Positions 34,901 to 44,229 of a DNA stretch of 64,000 bases are shown here, in pieces. The number at the start of each line of letters is the position of its first letter. Within the stretch, counting starts at the first letter, position 1. Origin of the DNA: Methylobacterium sp. PvR107. Its GTDB lineage: Bacteria > Pseudomonadota > Alphaproteobacteria > Rhizobiales > Beijerinckiaceae. The stretch spans positions 2,432,001 to 2,496,000 of the forward strand of contig NZ_JAFIBW010000001.1 of assembly GCF_017833295.1 (NCBI RefSeq), read 5' to 3'. The translations under genes were made by a program, and so were the position numbers. The notes under the pieces were generated by a model. It searched no databases. It was not told the DNA's origin and worked only from the letters and a program-made list of their open reading frames with translations.

Positions 34901-34983
34901 TCGAAGCCGCGCAGGTGCAGCTCCGCGCAGGCCGCCTCGTAGAGCGGCACGGCCTCGGTATGGCGGGTCAGGACCGGGATCAT
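31897..34983 (-). CDS. YdiJ-like FAD and iron-sulfur 2-hydroxyacid dehydrogenase
   Basis: The 1028-residue protein joins a GlcD-type flavin domain to a GlpC-type iron-sulfur domain, as in E. coli YdiJ, which oxidises D-2-hydroxyglutarate. The FAD-binding PCMH domain includes IRPRGGATGTNGQSLG, ELSTSNRATLGGMISTDACG and GSEGTLALI. The FAD C-terminal domain has MFGHVDAGVLHVRP and LWGEHGKGFRSEF. The iron-sulfur part has HCNGNGACF, CLACKSCTGSCPIKVD (4Fe-4S) and a late CCG motif, SGCCGMAGTYG. The length matches the family. It overlaps a PanE-like gene by four bases. Electrons probably go to quinone or an electron-transfer flavoprotein; the substrate is not proven. Confidence 0.9.
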   Translation of the reverse strand: MIPVLTRHTEAVPLYEAACAELHLRGFEGDLTLSDADRTVFATDNSIYQVEPGAVAFPRTRDDLVRIAKLLDDPRFAEIVIRPRGGATGTNGQSLGHGLVVDTSRHMTRILEIDVANRTVRVEPGVVKDQLNRELARHGLFFAPELSTSNRATLGGMISTDACGQGSCLYGKTRDHVLALTCVLTDGTIWTAEPLDAEGLEAAKGRNDRIGEIHRIVDAVVAENAALIAERFPKLNRCLTGYDLAHLRDPEGRFDLKSVICGSEGTLALIAEARLNVLPIPKASVLVALSYVDFDAALRDAQALLPFGAASVETIDSTVLALARKDPIWAEVRAFFPDDPAGRPVDGINLVEFVGDDEAVVEAALDRLTGMLEAARGTDTKRLGFTIARGDAIERLWTMRKKAVGLLGAAKGDARPIPFVEDTAVPPERLADFITEFRALLDAKGLRYGMFGHVDAGVLHVRPAIDLKDPDQNRLIREVTEGVVALTAKYGGLLWGEHGKGFRSEFVPATFGPLMPALEAVKRAFDPGDRMNPGKIASAKGQGLTRIDGVPRRGEQDRTIPAQVRRDFDEALHCNGNGACFSFDADEAMCPSWKATRERRHSPKGRASLMREWLRRAAAEGVDPAAVLARQRSGWLRDVAATLRSAVQPRDEAEDFSHAVKEAMDGCLACKSCTGSCPIKVDVPTFRAKFLALYHTRYARPLKDHLVAALEPLLPLAARAPRLSNALLANPVVRRLLARAGLVEIPGLSPIHLKARLARLGVPVATPAALTRLDPQDRASAVLIVQDAFTSHFDAEVVADACALLVALGFKPWLVPYRPNGKPLHVHGFLARFAAVAGQNAAMLRDFARQGVPLVGIDPSMTLTYRSEYAQALGAGDLPKVHLLQEWLATQLDRIAPRQGGGTMRLLPHCTERTNAPGAVRDWQALFAHLGLRLDVPASGCCGMAGTYGHEARHRVTSETIYHASWARHVSEAPGCTLLADGYSCRSQAKLVDGVRLRHPAQALLDHVRRSAVGTAPFHPEQAAAAAP

Positions 34984-35191
34984 GCGCGCCTTCTACACCC
35001 GGCGGATCGCCGGAGGCCATCGGTGGACCTGCGGCAGACGGTGCGGGCACGGTATTGTCGATGCCTCGCCCCGTTCCGGGCTCACGCAGTCCAGCAAAAC
35101 CTGCTCCGGCGGAGCGGCCCCGCTCCGTTCGCCGGCACGCCCGAGGCGCGCTGGCATCGCGCTTGCCACGCGATCGCGGAGATCGGAACGG

Positions 35192-35536
35192 ATGCCCATG
35201 AACGCGAGCGTCGAACGGGTCAGGGAAGCCCTGACCGAACTGATCAAGGCTGCCCTCATCTCCGACGACAGCCTGAGCCTCACCTGCCGCGAGGCGGGCC
35301 GGACGAAGCTCGCGGCGCTCGCCGCCGACCCGCCCGATCCGGCGACCCTGCGCATGGACGGCGCCTGGACGCTGGCAATCCACGATGCCGAGGCTCCGGA
35401 TCTGGCACCGCTGGAGGGGCAGGTAAACCTGACGCTGCCGCGGGCCTGCCCCTTCACCCTGGAGGAGATCGTCGCACCCGGCTTCGACGTCGATCGAGCG
35501 GTCGATCACATCCGGAAGATCGCCTCAACCGGCTGA
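35192..35536 (+). CDS. Hypothetical protein, 114 aa
   Basis: No family was recognised. From ATG 35192 (or 35198) the product is soluble and acidic: a helical start MNASVERVREALTELIKAAL, then a compact alternating region (LTCREAGRTKLAALAADPPD, WTLAIHDAEAPDLAPLEGQV) and a closing FDVDRAVDHIRKIASTG. The frame is open further upstream to 34982, but that part is low-complexity and overlaps the divergent YdiJ promoter, so it was excluded. It lies 135 bases before rnr on the same strand. Codon-like composition and absence of a better frame support it. Confidence 0.6.
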   Translation: MPMNASVERVREALTELIKAALISDDSLSLTCREAGRTKLAALAADPPDPATLRMDGAWTLAIHDAEAPDLAPLEGQVNLTLPRACPFTLEEIVAPGFDVDRAVDHIRKIASTG

Positions 35537-35671
35537 TTGCAGCTGTTGAGGACGGTTGCCGCGGCGTTGCCGCGGGCGGCCCCGGCACCCATCTTACGAT
35601 CACAGGACCGAAGCCTCGGTCCGAGGCCCGCGCGCGGGCTCCGTCTTCCGAGAACTGTCCGGCACCCTCGT

Positions 35672-37993
<2,322 letters not shown>

Positions 37994-38001
37994 CCGGGCC
38001 G

Positions 38002-38481
38002 ATGTACACCCCTGCCATGACCGTCGACGCGATCCCGGCCCGCACCCGCCTGATCCCCGCGATGGCAAGGGGCTTCATCGGCCGCTGCCCGCATTGCGGC
38101 CAGGGCCGGATCTTCGGCCGCTTCCTCAAGGTCCGGCCGGAATGCGACGCGTGCGGCCTCGAACTGCACCACCACCGGGCCGACGACCTGCCCCCCTACG
38201 TGGTGATCTTCATCGTCGCCCACATCGTGGGCTACCTGATCCTGGAGACCGAGAGCGCCTACGAGGTGCCTCTCTGGGTCGAGATGGGGGTCTGGCCGGT
38301 CTTCACGCTCCTGTTCGCGCTGGTCCTGCTCCAACCCGTCAAGGGGGCCGTCGTCGGGCTGCAATACGCCCTTGGCATGCACGGCTTCGCCACGCTACCG
38401 CGGAGCCGCCCCGCCCCGGGGCCGGAGGAGACGCGCCTTGCCGCAGCCGCTGCAGGAGCCCCAGATCACCACAGCTCCTGA
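38002..38481 (+). CDS. DUF983 family membrane protein
   Basis: The 159-residue protein has the DUF983 layout: a zinc-ribbon-like start (GRCPHCGQGRIFGRFLKV then CDACGLELHHHRADD), followed by two membrane helices (YVVIFIVAHIVGYLIL and VFTLLFALVLLQPVKGAVVG) and a cytoplasmic tail. The four Cys residues form two CxxC pairs. Function is unknown in general; relatives sit near cytochrome oxidase assembly genes in some species. It follows rnr by eight bases, and its last 44 bases overlap the Nudix gene in another frame, so rnr, DUF983, nudix and the MFS gene form one tight unit. Confidence 0.9.
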   Translation: MYTPAMTVDAIPARTRLIPAMARGFIGRCPHCGQGRIFGRFLKVRPECDACGLELHHHRADDLPPYVVIFIVAHIVGYLILETESAYEVPLWVEMGVWPVFTLLFALVLLQPVKGAVVGLQYALGMHGFATLPRSRPAPGPEETRLAAAAAGAPDHHSS

Positions 38482-39181
38482 GCGGAAGCCCGCAGCGGCG
38501 CGGCTGCGCCCACGGGACGCGGCGACCCTGATCGTGATCGACCGGCGCGGCAAAGGCGGCCCGAAGGTCCTGATGGGGCGGCGGAACCCGAACCTCGCCT
38601 TCATGCCGGGCAAGTTCGTCTTCCCGGGCGGCCGGATCGAGCTCGGCGACCGCCACATGCCAGTGGCCGGGGCGCTCCCCGATTATGCCGAGGCGGCGCT
38701 GACCCGGCAGGTCTCCCGGCCGCCGCACCATCTCGGCCGCGCCCTGGCGCTGGCGGCCATCCGCGAGACCTACGAGGAGACCGGCCTGCTCCTCGGCACG
38801 ACCGAGCACGGCGCGCCCGAGGATGTCCCCGCGGGCTGGGAAGGCTTCGCCCGGCACGGCGTGCTGCCGGATCTCGAGGCGCTCCACCTCGTGGCCCGCG
38901 CGATCACGCCGCCCAAGCGCGTGCGCCGCTTCGATACGCGCTTCTTCGCGATCGACCGCCGAATGGTGGCGGCCGAGGAGCCGGGGCGGATCACCGCCGA
39001 CGCCGAGTTCACGGAACTGGCCTGGGTCCGGCTCGACGCCGCGCGCAAGCTCGACCTCCCGTACATAACCCGCGCCATCCTGGACGACCTGGAAGCCCAG
39101 ATCGCCGCCGATTTCGCCCCGTACCGGATGATCCCCTACCACTACGAACGCTACGGGCGCCGCGAGCGGGTGGCCTTGTGA
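38438..39181 (+). CDS. Nudix hydrolase, TTG start inside the DUF983 gene
   Basis: TTG 38438 is the best start because GGAGGAG lies seven bases upstream and the product then begins LPQPLQEPQITTAPERK. The frame upstream to 38372 is only an overlap with the DUF983 gene. The 247-residue protein has the Nudix box in variant form: GRALALAAIRETYEETGLLL, with FPGGRIELGD before it. It also has a C-terminal part WVRLDAARKLDLP. It resembles Nudix hydrolases of the CoA-pyrophosphatase or MutT-like group but with a long insertion (APEDVPAGWEGFARHG). The substrate is unknown. The stop overlaps the MFS gene start as GTGA. Confidence 0.88.
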   Translation: MPQPLQEPQITTAPERKPAAARLRPRDAATLIVIDRRGKGGPKVLMGRRNPNLAFMPGKFVFPGGRIELGDRHMPVAGALPDYAEAALTRQVSRPPHHLGRALALAAIRETYEETGLLLGTTEHGAPEDVPAGWEGFARHGVLPDLEALHLVARAITPPKRVRRFDTRFFAIDRRMVAAEEPGRITADAEFTELAWVRLDAARKLDLPYITRAILDDLEAQIAADFAPYRMIPYHYERYGRRERVAL

Positions 39182-40374
39182 GCCGGCCGGAGGAACGGGC
39201 ACGGGACGCGCGGCGGGGGATCAGCTCGGAGGATGTGGCGGCGATCTCGGCGGCCGTGACCTGCGTCACCGTCGTCGGCATCGGCCTGAGCCTGTCGATC
39301 CCGCTCCTGTCGATCGAGCTTGAGCGGCGCGGCGCGTCGAGCACGCTGATCGGGCTCAACACCGCGGTGGCGGGCATGGCCAGCATCTGCACCGTGCCGT
39401 TCGTGCCGCGGCTCGCGGCGCGGATCGGTGTCGCACCGCTGCTCGGCCTGGCGCTCGTCGTCGGGGCGATCAGCCTCGCGCTGTTTCCGATCCTGCCGGG
39501 CATCGCCCTATGGTTCCCCCTGCGCTTCGTCTTCTCGATGACGCTCGGCGCCCTGTTCGTCCTCTCGGAGTACTGGATCAACGCCGCCGCCCCGCCGGAG
39601 CGCCGCGGCCTCGTGATGGGCATCTACGCCACCGTCCTGGCGGCGGGCTTCGCGGTCGGACCGCTCCTGCTGGCGCTGGTCGGCACGACGGGGCTGGCGC
39701 CCTACGCGACCGGGGCCGCCCTGATGCTGGCCGGCGGCCTGCCGATCGTGCTGGCGCGCGGGCTGTCGCCGACGATCGAGCCGGGCTCCGGCCGCGGCAT
39801 CCTCGGCTATGTCCGGCTCGCCCCCGGCGCGCTGGCGGCAGCCCTCGCCTACGGGGCGGTGGAGACCGGGATCTTCGCGATCCTGCCCCTCTATGGCCTG
39901 CGGCTGGGCTACGATGCGCAGGGCGCGGCGGGACTCGTCAGCCTGATCGCGCTGGGCAACGTGCTGTTCCAGATCCCGTTCGGCTGGCTCGCCGACCGCC
40001 TCGATCGCGGCGCGGTTCTGCTCGGCGCGAGCCTCGCGGGCGCCGCGGGCTCGGCCCTGATCCCGTTCGCGGCCGGCAGCCCGATGGCGTTCGGCCTGCT
40101 GCTTCTGGTCTGGGGCGGCATCGCCGGTACCCTCTACACGGTCGGCCTCGCGATGCTCGGCGACCGCACGCCGGCGAATGACCTCGCGGGCGCCAACGCG
40201 GCCTTCGTGGTGCTCTACAATGTCGGGCTGATGCTGGGGCCCCCGGTGATCGGCGGGGGCCTCGACCTCGTGCCCCCGCACGGCTTCGCGTGGGCGCTGC
40301 TCGCCCTGTTCCTGGCTTTCGCCGGATGGCTCGCCGTGGCCGAGAGGCCGCGCCGGACTTCGGGCGCGGGGTGA
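39178..40374 (+). CDS. MFS transporter, YcaD-like
   Basis: The 398-residue protein has about 12 membrane helices. It resembles YcaD-type sugar or drug MFS carriers: SIPLLSIELERRGASSTLIG, VPFVPRLAARIGVAPLLG, LSEYWINAAAPPERRGLVMG and FQIPFGWLADRLDRGAVLLG. The GTG start at 39178 overlaps the Nudix stop by four bases, so it is translationally coupled as the last gene of the rnr unit. A repeat element lies downstream. The substrate is unknown. Confidence 0.88.
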   Translation: MSRPEERARDARRGISSEDVAAISAAVTCVTVVGIGLSLSIPLLSIELERRGASSTLIGLNTAVAGMASICTVPFVPRLAARIGVAPLLGLALVVGAISLALFPILPGIALWFPLRFVFSMTLGALFVLSEYWINAAAPPERRGLVMGIYATVLAAGFAVGPLLLALVGTTGLAPYATGAALMLAGGLPIVLARGLSPTIEPGSGRGILGYVRLAPGALAAALAYGAVETGIFAILPLYGLRLGYDAQGAAGLVSLIALGNVLFQIPFGWLADRLDRGAVLLGASLAGAAGSALIPFAAGSPMAFGLLLLVWGGIAGTLYTVGLAMLGDRTPANDLAGANAAFVVLYNVGLMLGPPVIGGGLDLVPPHGFAWALLALFLAFAGWLAVAERPRRTSGAG

Positions 40375-40404
40375 AAAGGTAGCCGCGTGCCACGATCTGC
40401 CAGT

Positions 40405-40521
40405 CCCGTCGTTCCGGGACTGCGGCGCAGGGCCCGGAATCCAGATCCACGCCGCGTGTCCAGCCCAGCTCCGTCGGCGGCTCCGGATTCCGGGCTCGCC
40501 TGCGGCGCCCCGGAATGACGG
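40405..40521. repeat. Intergenic palindromic repeat, family 1, long copy
   Basis: It starts CCCGTCGTTCCGGGACTGCG and ends GCGGCGCCCCGGAATGACGG, with GGATTCCGGGCTCGCCTGCG inside, matching the element at 8927-9044 almost segment by segment. It occupies much of the 329-base gap between the MFS gene and rpmG. The remaining bases (40522-40703) should hold the rpmG promoter, but no clear -35/-10 pair was seen. Confidence 0.7.
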
Positions 40522-40703
40522 AGGGATGCCCGAAACCGCGCCGAAGCTGCCACGACACGCTCCAGGCCTGACCTGCCGGTGGAGCGCTCACTCTTGACCT
40601 GTCGGGCCCGATCGGGCATTCACCCGCCCGTATTCGGCCGGGTCCTCCCGGCCATTTGCGTTTCGCTCACGCGGAATGCCGCACCCTGCAGGAGCGCCGC
40701 GCC

Positions 40704-40871
40704 ATGGCCAAGGCCGTCACCGTCAAGATCAAGCTCGTCTCCACCGCCGACACGGGCTATTTCTACGTCACCAAGAAGAACTCTCGCACGCAGACTGAGA
40801 AGCTGACGATGCGCAAGTACGACCCGGTCGCGCGCAAGCACGTCGAGTTCAAGGAATCCAAGATCAAGTAA
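40704..40871 (+). CDS. rpmG: 50S ribosomal protein L33
   Basis: The 55-residue protein is a typical L33: [40 protein letters not shown], ending [10 protein letters not shown]. It lacks the paired cysteines of zinc-binding forms, as expected for this group. AGGAG lies about nine bases before ATG 40704, which decides against the upstream in-frame ATG at 40656. A strong terminator lies 35 bases after the stop, so it is a single-gene transcript. Confidence 0.98.
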   Translation: MAKAVTVKIKLVSTADTGYFYVTKKNSRTQTEKLTMRKYDPVARKHVEFKESKIK

Positions 40872-40905
40872 GAGCCGCCGGCCGCGTCCCGGCCGCGCCC
40901 TTGCG

Positions 40906-40935
40906 AAGCCGCTCCGGAGACGGGGCGGCTTTTTT
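40906..40935 (+). terminator. Rho-independent terminator after rpmG
   Basis: AAGCCGC (40906-40912) pairs with GCGGCTT (40925-40931), leaving a 12-base loop, and is followed by a run of T to 40935. This is a classic intrinsic terminator and the clearest one in the window. Confidence 0.9.
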
Positions 40936-40942
40936 GTTGGGC

Positions 40943-41037
40943 TCCCGTCTTCGGAGCGCAGCGAGGCAATCCCGTCGGCTCGACGACCTCCGATCTCGCG
41001 CGGCCCCGGGTCGCTTCGCTGGGCACGCGAAGATGGG
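40943..41037. repeat. Intergenic palindromic repeat, family 2
   Basis: It starts CCCGTCTTCGGAGCGCAGCG, contains GCAATCCCGTCGG, and ends GGGTCGCTTCGCTGGGCACG followed by CGAAGATGGG. This parallels the copies at 20312-20405 and 49406-49499. It lies between the rpmG terminator and the convergent LysR-type gene. Confidence 0.6.
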
Positions 41038-41069
41038 CGCTTCGAACGGGACTCCCGGGTCCCACCCTG

Positions 41070-41987
41070 TCAGGCGGGTGTCGACCCCGCCAGGTCCGGA
41101 TCGAGCGTGCGCGCCAGCGACCGCGCGACGGCGACCAGAGCCGTCACCATCGGCGTCGAGGGCTCGCGCCGCGGGGCGACGAGGCCGATCGTGTGCTCAA
41201 GGTCCGGGGCGGTGATCGGGATGGTGCGCACGCCCGCCATCGGTCCCAGCGCATCGACGAGGATCTCCGGCATGATCGAGGCCCAGCGCAAGGTACGCAC
41301 ATGGGTCAGCAACACGATCATCGAGTTCGATTCGAGGGTAGCGGCAGGGTCGGCACCCGATTCCCGGATCTGCTGGTCGATGATCCGCCGGTTCTGCATG
41401 TTCGGCGTGAGCAGGCAGAGCGGCAGGCTGCCCGTCTCCGCCCACGTGACGCTGGCCCGGCCGTCGAACGGGCCGCCCATCGCCGTCACCAGACGGTAGC
41501 GTTCCCGGTAGAGCGGCACGGAGACCACCCGTCCGAGAGGTTCATTGTCGAGGTAGGTCAGGCCCGCATCCGCCTCCAGGTTCTCGATCAGCGAGAAGAT
41601 GTCGGCCGAGGTGGCGGACTCGACCGCGAGTCGTACGTCCGGGTGCCGCTCGCGGTAGGGTGTGGTCAGGTTCACGATCATCGGCAGGGCCGTGGGGATC
41701 GCGGCGATGCGCAGATGGCCCGTCAGGCCCCGGCGCAGGCCCGTCACCTCCTCGTGCATGGCCCGGGCATCGGCCACGATCCGCCGCGCCCATTCGAGCA
41801 CCCGCTCGCCCTCCGGGGTGAAGCCCTGGAAGCGCGAGCCGCGCAGCACGAGCTGAACACCGAACCGGTTTTCCAGCTGCTTCACACCGGCCGAGAGCGT
41901 CTGCTGCGTCACCCCGCAGGCTTCGGCGGCGTGGCCGAAATGCTGCTCGCGGGCGAGCGCGAGCAGGAAGTCCAGCTTGTCGATCAC
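41070..41987 (-). CDS. FdsR-like LysR family regulator
   Basis: The 305-residue protein starts MIDKLDFLLALAREQHFGHA with helix-turn-helix AAEACGVTQQTLSAGVKQLE and a LysR effector domain (RHPDVRLAVESATSADIFSL, GLTYLDNEPL). This resembles FdsR, the LysR-type regulator of formate dehydrogenase operons in Cupriavidus and Rhodobacter. It lies downstream of the MFS and fds genes on the same strand rather than divergent from them. It could control either; a link to formate is inferred from neighbours. It is 79 bases after the MFS stop. The gene is convergent with rpmG. Confidence 0.8.
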   Translation of the reverse strand: MIDKLDFLLALAREQHFGHAAEACGVTQQTLSAGVKQLENRFGVQLVLRGSRFQGFTPEGERVLEWARRIVADARAMHEEVTGLRRGLTGHLRIAAIPTALPMIVNLTTPYRERHPDVRLAVESATSADIFSLIENLEADAGLTYLDNEPLGRVVSVPLYRERYRLVTAMGGPFDGRASVTWAETGSLPLCLLTPNMQNRRIIDQQIRESGADPAATLESNSMIVLLTHVRTLRWASIMPEILVDALGPMAGVRTIPITAPDLEHTIGLVAPRREPSTPMVTALVAVARSLARTLDPDLAGSTPA

Positions 41988-42066
41988 GACGCAAGGATCC
42001 CGGCACGGCGAGGCGCTCGAAACCTAGCGACCCGCCGCGCCCGCCACAACCGGCGGGTCCGGACCA

Positions 42067-43728
42067 TCACCGGAACAGGATGAAGGCCTTCGACAGGGTG
42101 ATGCCGATGCCCCAGACGATCGGGATGCCGACCACCGCCCAGGCCACGGCCGCGCCCAGGCTGAACCCGCCGCGCCCGATGCCGAACGAGCCGGATCGCC
42201 CGGAGACGTTTGCACCCGTCCGGACATCGAGGGCGGCACGCTCGGAATCCGACATGAACCAGCTTTGGGCCAGCGGACGGACCAGGAGGTTGCAGAGGAA
42301 TCCGGCCACCAGGAAGCCCGCGAGCACGTACATGGTCCGGCCGTAGAGATCCGCACCCTGAACACCGGCAGCGATCTGCGCCTCGCGGATCTTGGTGATC
42401 ACGAAGGGCCCGACGATGCCGGCCATCGACCACGCGGTGAGCAGGCGTCCGTGGATGGCGCCCACGAACTGCGTGCCGAACACGTCGGCGAGGTAGGCCG
42501 GGACCGTCGCGAAGCCACCGCCATACATCGACAGGATCACGCAGAAGAAGGCGACGAACAGGGCCTGCGAGCCGATGCCGGCCGCCCAGGGCGCGGCCGC
42601 GTAGAGCACGCCGCCGAGCGCGAAGAAGATCGCGTAGGTGACCTTGCGACCGATCCGGTCCGACATCGAGGCCCAGAAGAACCGGCCGAGGATGTTGAAC
42701 AGGGAGAGCAGGCCGACGAAGCCGGCGGCGATCGCCGCGACCTGCGCCTTCTGGCTCGCGTCGAGGGCGGAGAAGCCGGTGCCGGGCAGGCCGATCAGCT
42801 CACCGCCGAAGATCTCCTGAAGCATCGGTGAGGCCAGCGCCAGCACGCCGATGCCCGCGGACACGTTGAGGAACAGGACGAGCCAGATCATCCAGAACTG
42901 GACGGTCTTGTGCGCGTCCCGCAGGTGGACGTGGCCGGAGGCGATCATGGCGTTCTTGGCAGCCGGAGCCGTCCAGCCGTCCGGACGCCAGCCGGCCGGC
43001 GGCACCCGGTAGCCGAAGGCGCCGCCCAGCATGAACAGGATGTAGCCGACGCCCATCACCGCGAGCGTCTGCCAGACGCCGGCCGAGTCGGCGGTCCGGA
43101 AGCTCTTGATCAGGCTGTCGGCCAGGGGCGAGCCGATCATCGCGCCGCCGCCGAAGCCCATGATCGCCATGCCGGTGGCCATGCCGCGCCGGTCCGGGAA
43201 CCACTTGATCAGCGTCGAGACCGGGGAGATGTAGCCGAGGCCGAGCCCGATGCCGCCGATCAAGCCCATGCCGAGCCAGATCAGCCAGAGCTGGTGGACG
43301 TAGACTCCGAGGGCGCCGATCAGGAAGCCGCCGCCCCAGCACAGGGCGGCCACGATGCCGGCCTTGCGCGGGCCCGCGCGCTCCAGCCAGCCGCCGAACA
43401 GGGCGGCCGACAGGCCAAGCACGACGATGCCGATGGAGAAGACCGTCACGAGGTCGCTGACGCGCCAATCGCAGGTGGTGGTGAACAGGGCCGTCATCAC
43501 GCCCATATCGGCACAGGCGGCGGCCGCCGGCTTCCCGACGGAGAGCGCCCGCGTCAGGGGCAGCCAGAACACCGACAGGCCGTAGGCCATGCCGATGCAG
43601 AGATGGATCGCGAGAGCGGCGGGCGGGACCAACCATCGGTTGAAGCCCGGTTTTGCGACGATGCGCTCGCGCGAGAGCAGACCCGGCGCGACATCGGGCG
43701 CGACCGCGCCCGTGACCCCAAGACTCAT
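42067..43728 (-). CDS. MFS transporter resembling oxalate/formate antiporters
   Basis: The 553-residue protein resembles OxlT-type carriers, which exchange oxalate for formate across the inner membrane. It begins MSLGVTG from ATG 43728, supported by GAGG eight bases upstream. It has about 12 helices with WLVPPAALAIHLCIGMAYGL, VSTLIKWFPDRRGMATGMAI, and the longer central loop and C-terminal extension of this group (FMSDSERAALDVRTG). It also carries a cysteine-bearing insert, ACADMGVMTALFTTTCDW, between helices 1 and 2. Linkage to a formate dehydrogenase operon supports a formate or oxalate role, but the substrate is not proven. A terminator separates it from fdsD. Confidence 0.85.
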   Translation of the reverse strand: MSLGVTGAVAPDVAPGLLSRERIVAKPGFNRWLVPPAALAIHLCIGMAYGLSVFWLPLTRALSVGKPAAAACADMGVMTALFTTTCDWRVSDLVTVFSIGIVVLGLSAALFGGWLERAGPRKAGIVAALCWGGGFLIGALGVYVHQLWLIWLGMGLIGGIGLGLGYISPVSTLIKWFPDRRGMATGMAIMGFGGGAMIGSPLADSLIKSFRTADSAGVWQTLAVMGVGYILFMLGGAFGYRVPPAGWRPDGWTAPAAKNAMIASGHVHLRDAHKTVQFWMIWLVLFLNVSAGIGVLALASPMLQEIFGGELIGLPGTGFSALDASQKAQVAAIAAGFVGLLSLFNILGRFFWASMSDRIGRKVTYAIFFALGGVLYAAAPWAAGIGSQALFVAFFCVILSMYGGGFATVPAYLADVFGTQFVGAIHGRLLTAWSMAGIVGPFVITKIREAQIAAGVQGADLYGRTMYVLAGFLVAGFLCNLLVRPLAQSWFMSDSERAALDVRTGANVSGRSGSFGIGRGGFSLGAAVAWAVVGIPIVWGIGITLSKAFILFR

Positions 43729-43872
43729 GACGTCATCCTCTTCGGCGGCCACGTGGATGGGCCGCGCGTGAAAGGATGATGCGCGATCTGTGTGCAGGGT
43801 GCCAGCGCCACTCCACGCTGAGGCGACAGTTTTAATCCTGATTGCAACCTTTTGTATGCACGGTGCCGAACG

Positions 43873-43892
43873 AAAGAGGCCCCGCAGGGGCC
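43873..43892 (-). terminator. Probable terminator of the fds operon
   Basis: On the minus strand GGCCCC-TGC-GGGGCC forms a six-pair GC stem, followed by TCTTTCG. It lies about 35 bases past the fdsD stop. The T tract is short, so the strength is moderate. It implies that the MFS gene has its own promoter in the 145 bases after it. Confidence 0.6.
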
Positions 43893-43926
43893 CAAGTCTC
43901 AGACTCTCCGCACTTCGACCCCGGTC

Positions 43927-44220
43927 TCAACCCGCGTCGCTGGCGCCCGCCCCGGCGAGCTGCGGATCCCGGGTTGCCGGACGCACAGGGCTGTCGGCCG
44001 CCGGCTCCTCGCCGTGCAGCGCCCGCCGCACGTAGCTGTCGACCCGGTCGCCCTGCTCCGGCAAGGCGGCCTCGAGATGGGCGATCATCTTGGGTGTCCA
44101 GAACGCCTTGATGTGCTTCTGGATCCCGGCAACCGCCTCCTCCTCCGGGTAGGACCGGAAGAAGGTGGCGATCTGGTTCGCCATGCGGACGAGCTTGTCC
44201 GCCTGTGTCACGGCACTCAT
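43927..44220 (-). CDS. fdsD: NAD-dependent formate dehydrogenase delta subunit
   Basis: The 97-residue protein is the small FdsD/Fdh2D subunit: MSAVTQADKLVRMANQIATF, FRSYPEEEAVAGIQKHIKAF, WTPKMIAHLEAAL. FdsD is required for assembly or stability of the molybdenum formate dehydrogenase in Rhodobacter. It starts nine bases after the fdsA stop. In Rhodobacter and Cupriavidus an fdsC (FdhD-like sulfur transferase) gene lies between A and D; none is present here, which matches the fdh2CBAD order of M. extorquens. Confidence 0.93.
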   Translation of the reverse strand: MSAVTQADKLVRMANQIATFFRSYPEEEAVAGIQKHIKAFWTPKMIAHLEAALPEQGDRVDSYVRRALHGEEPAADSPVRPATRDPQLAGAGASDAG

Positions 44221-44229
44221 CGGATACTC

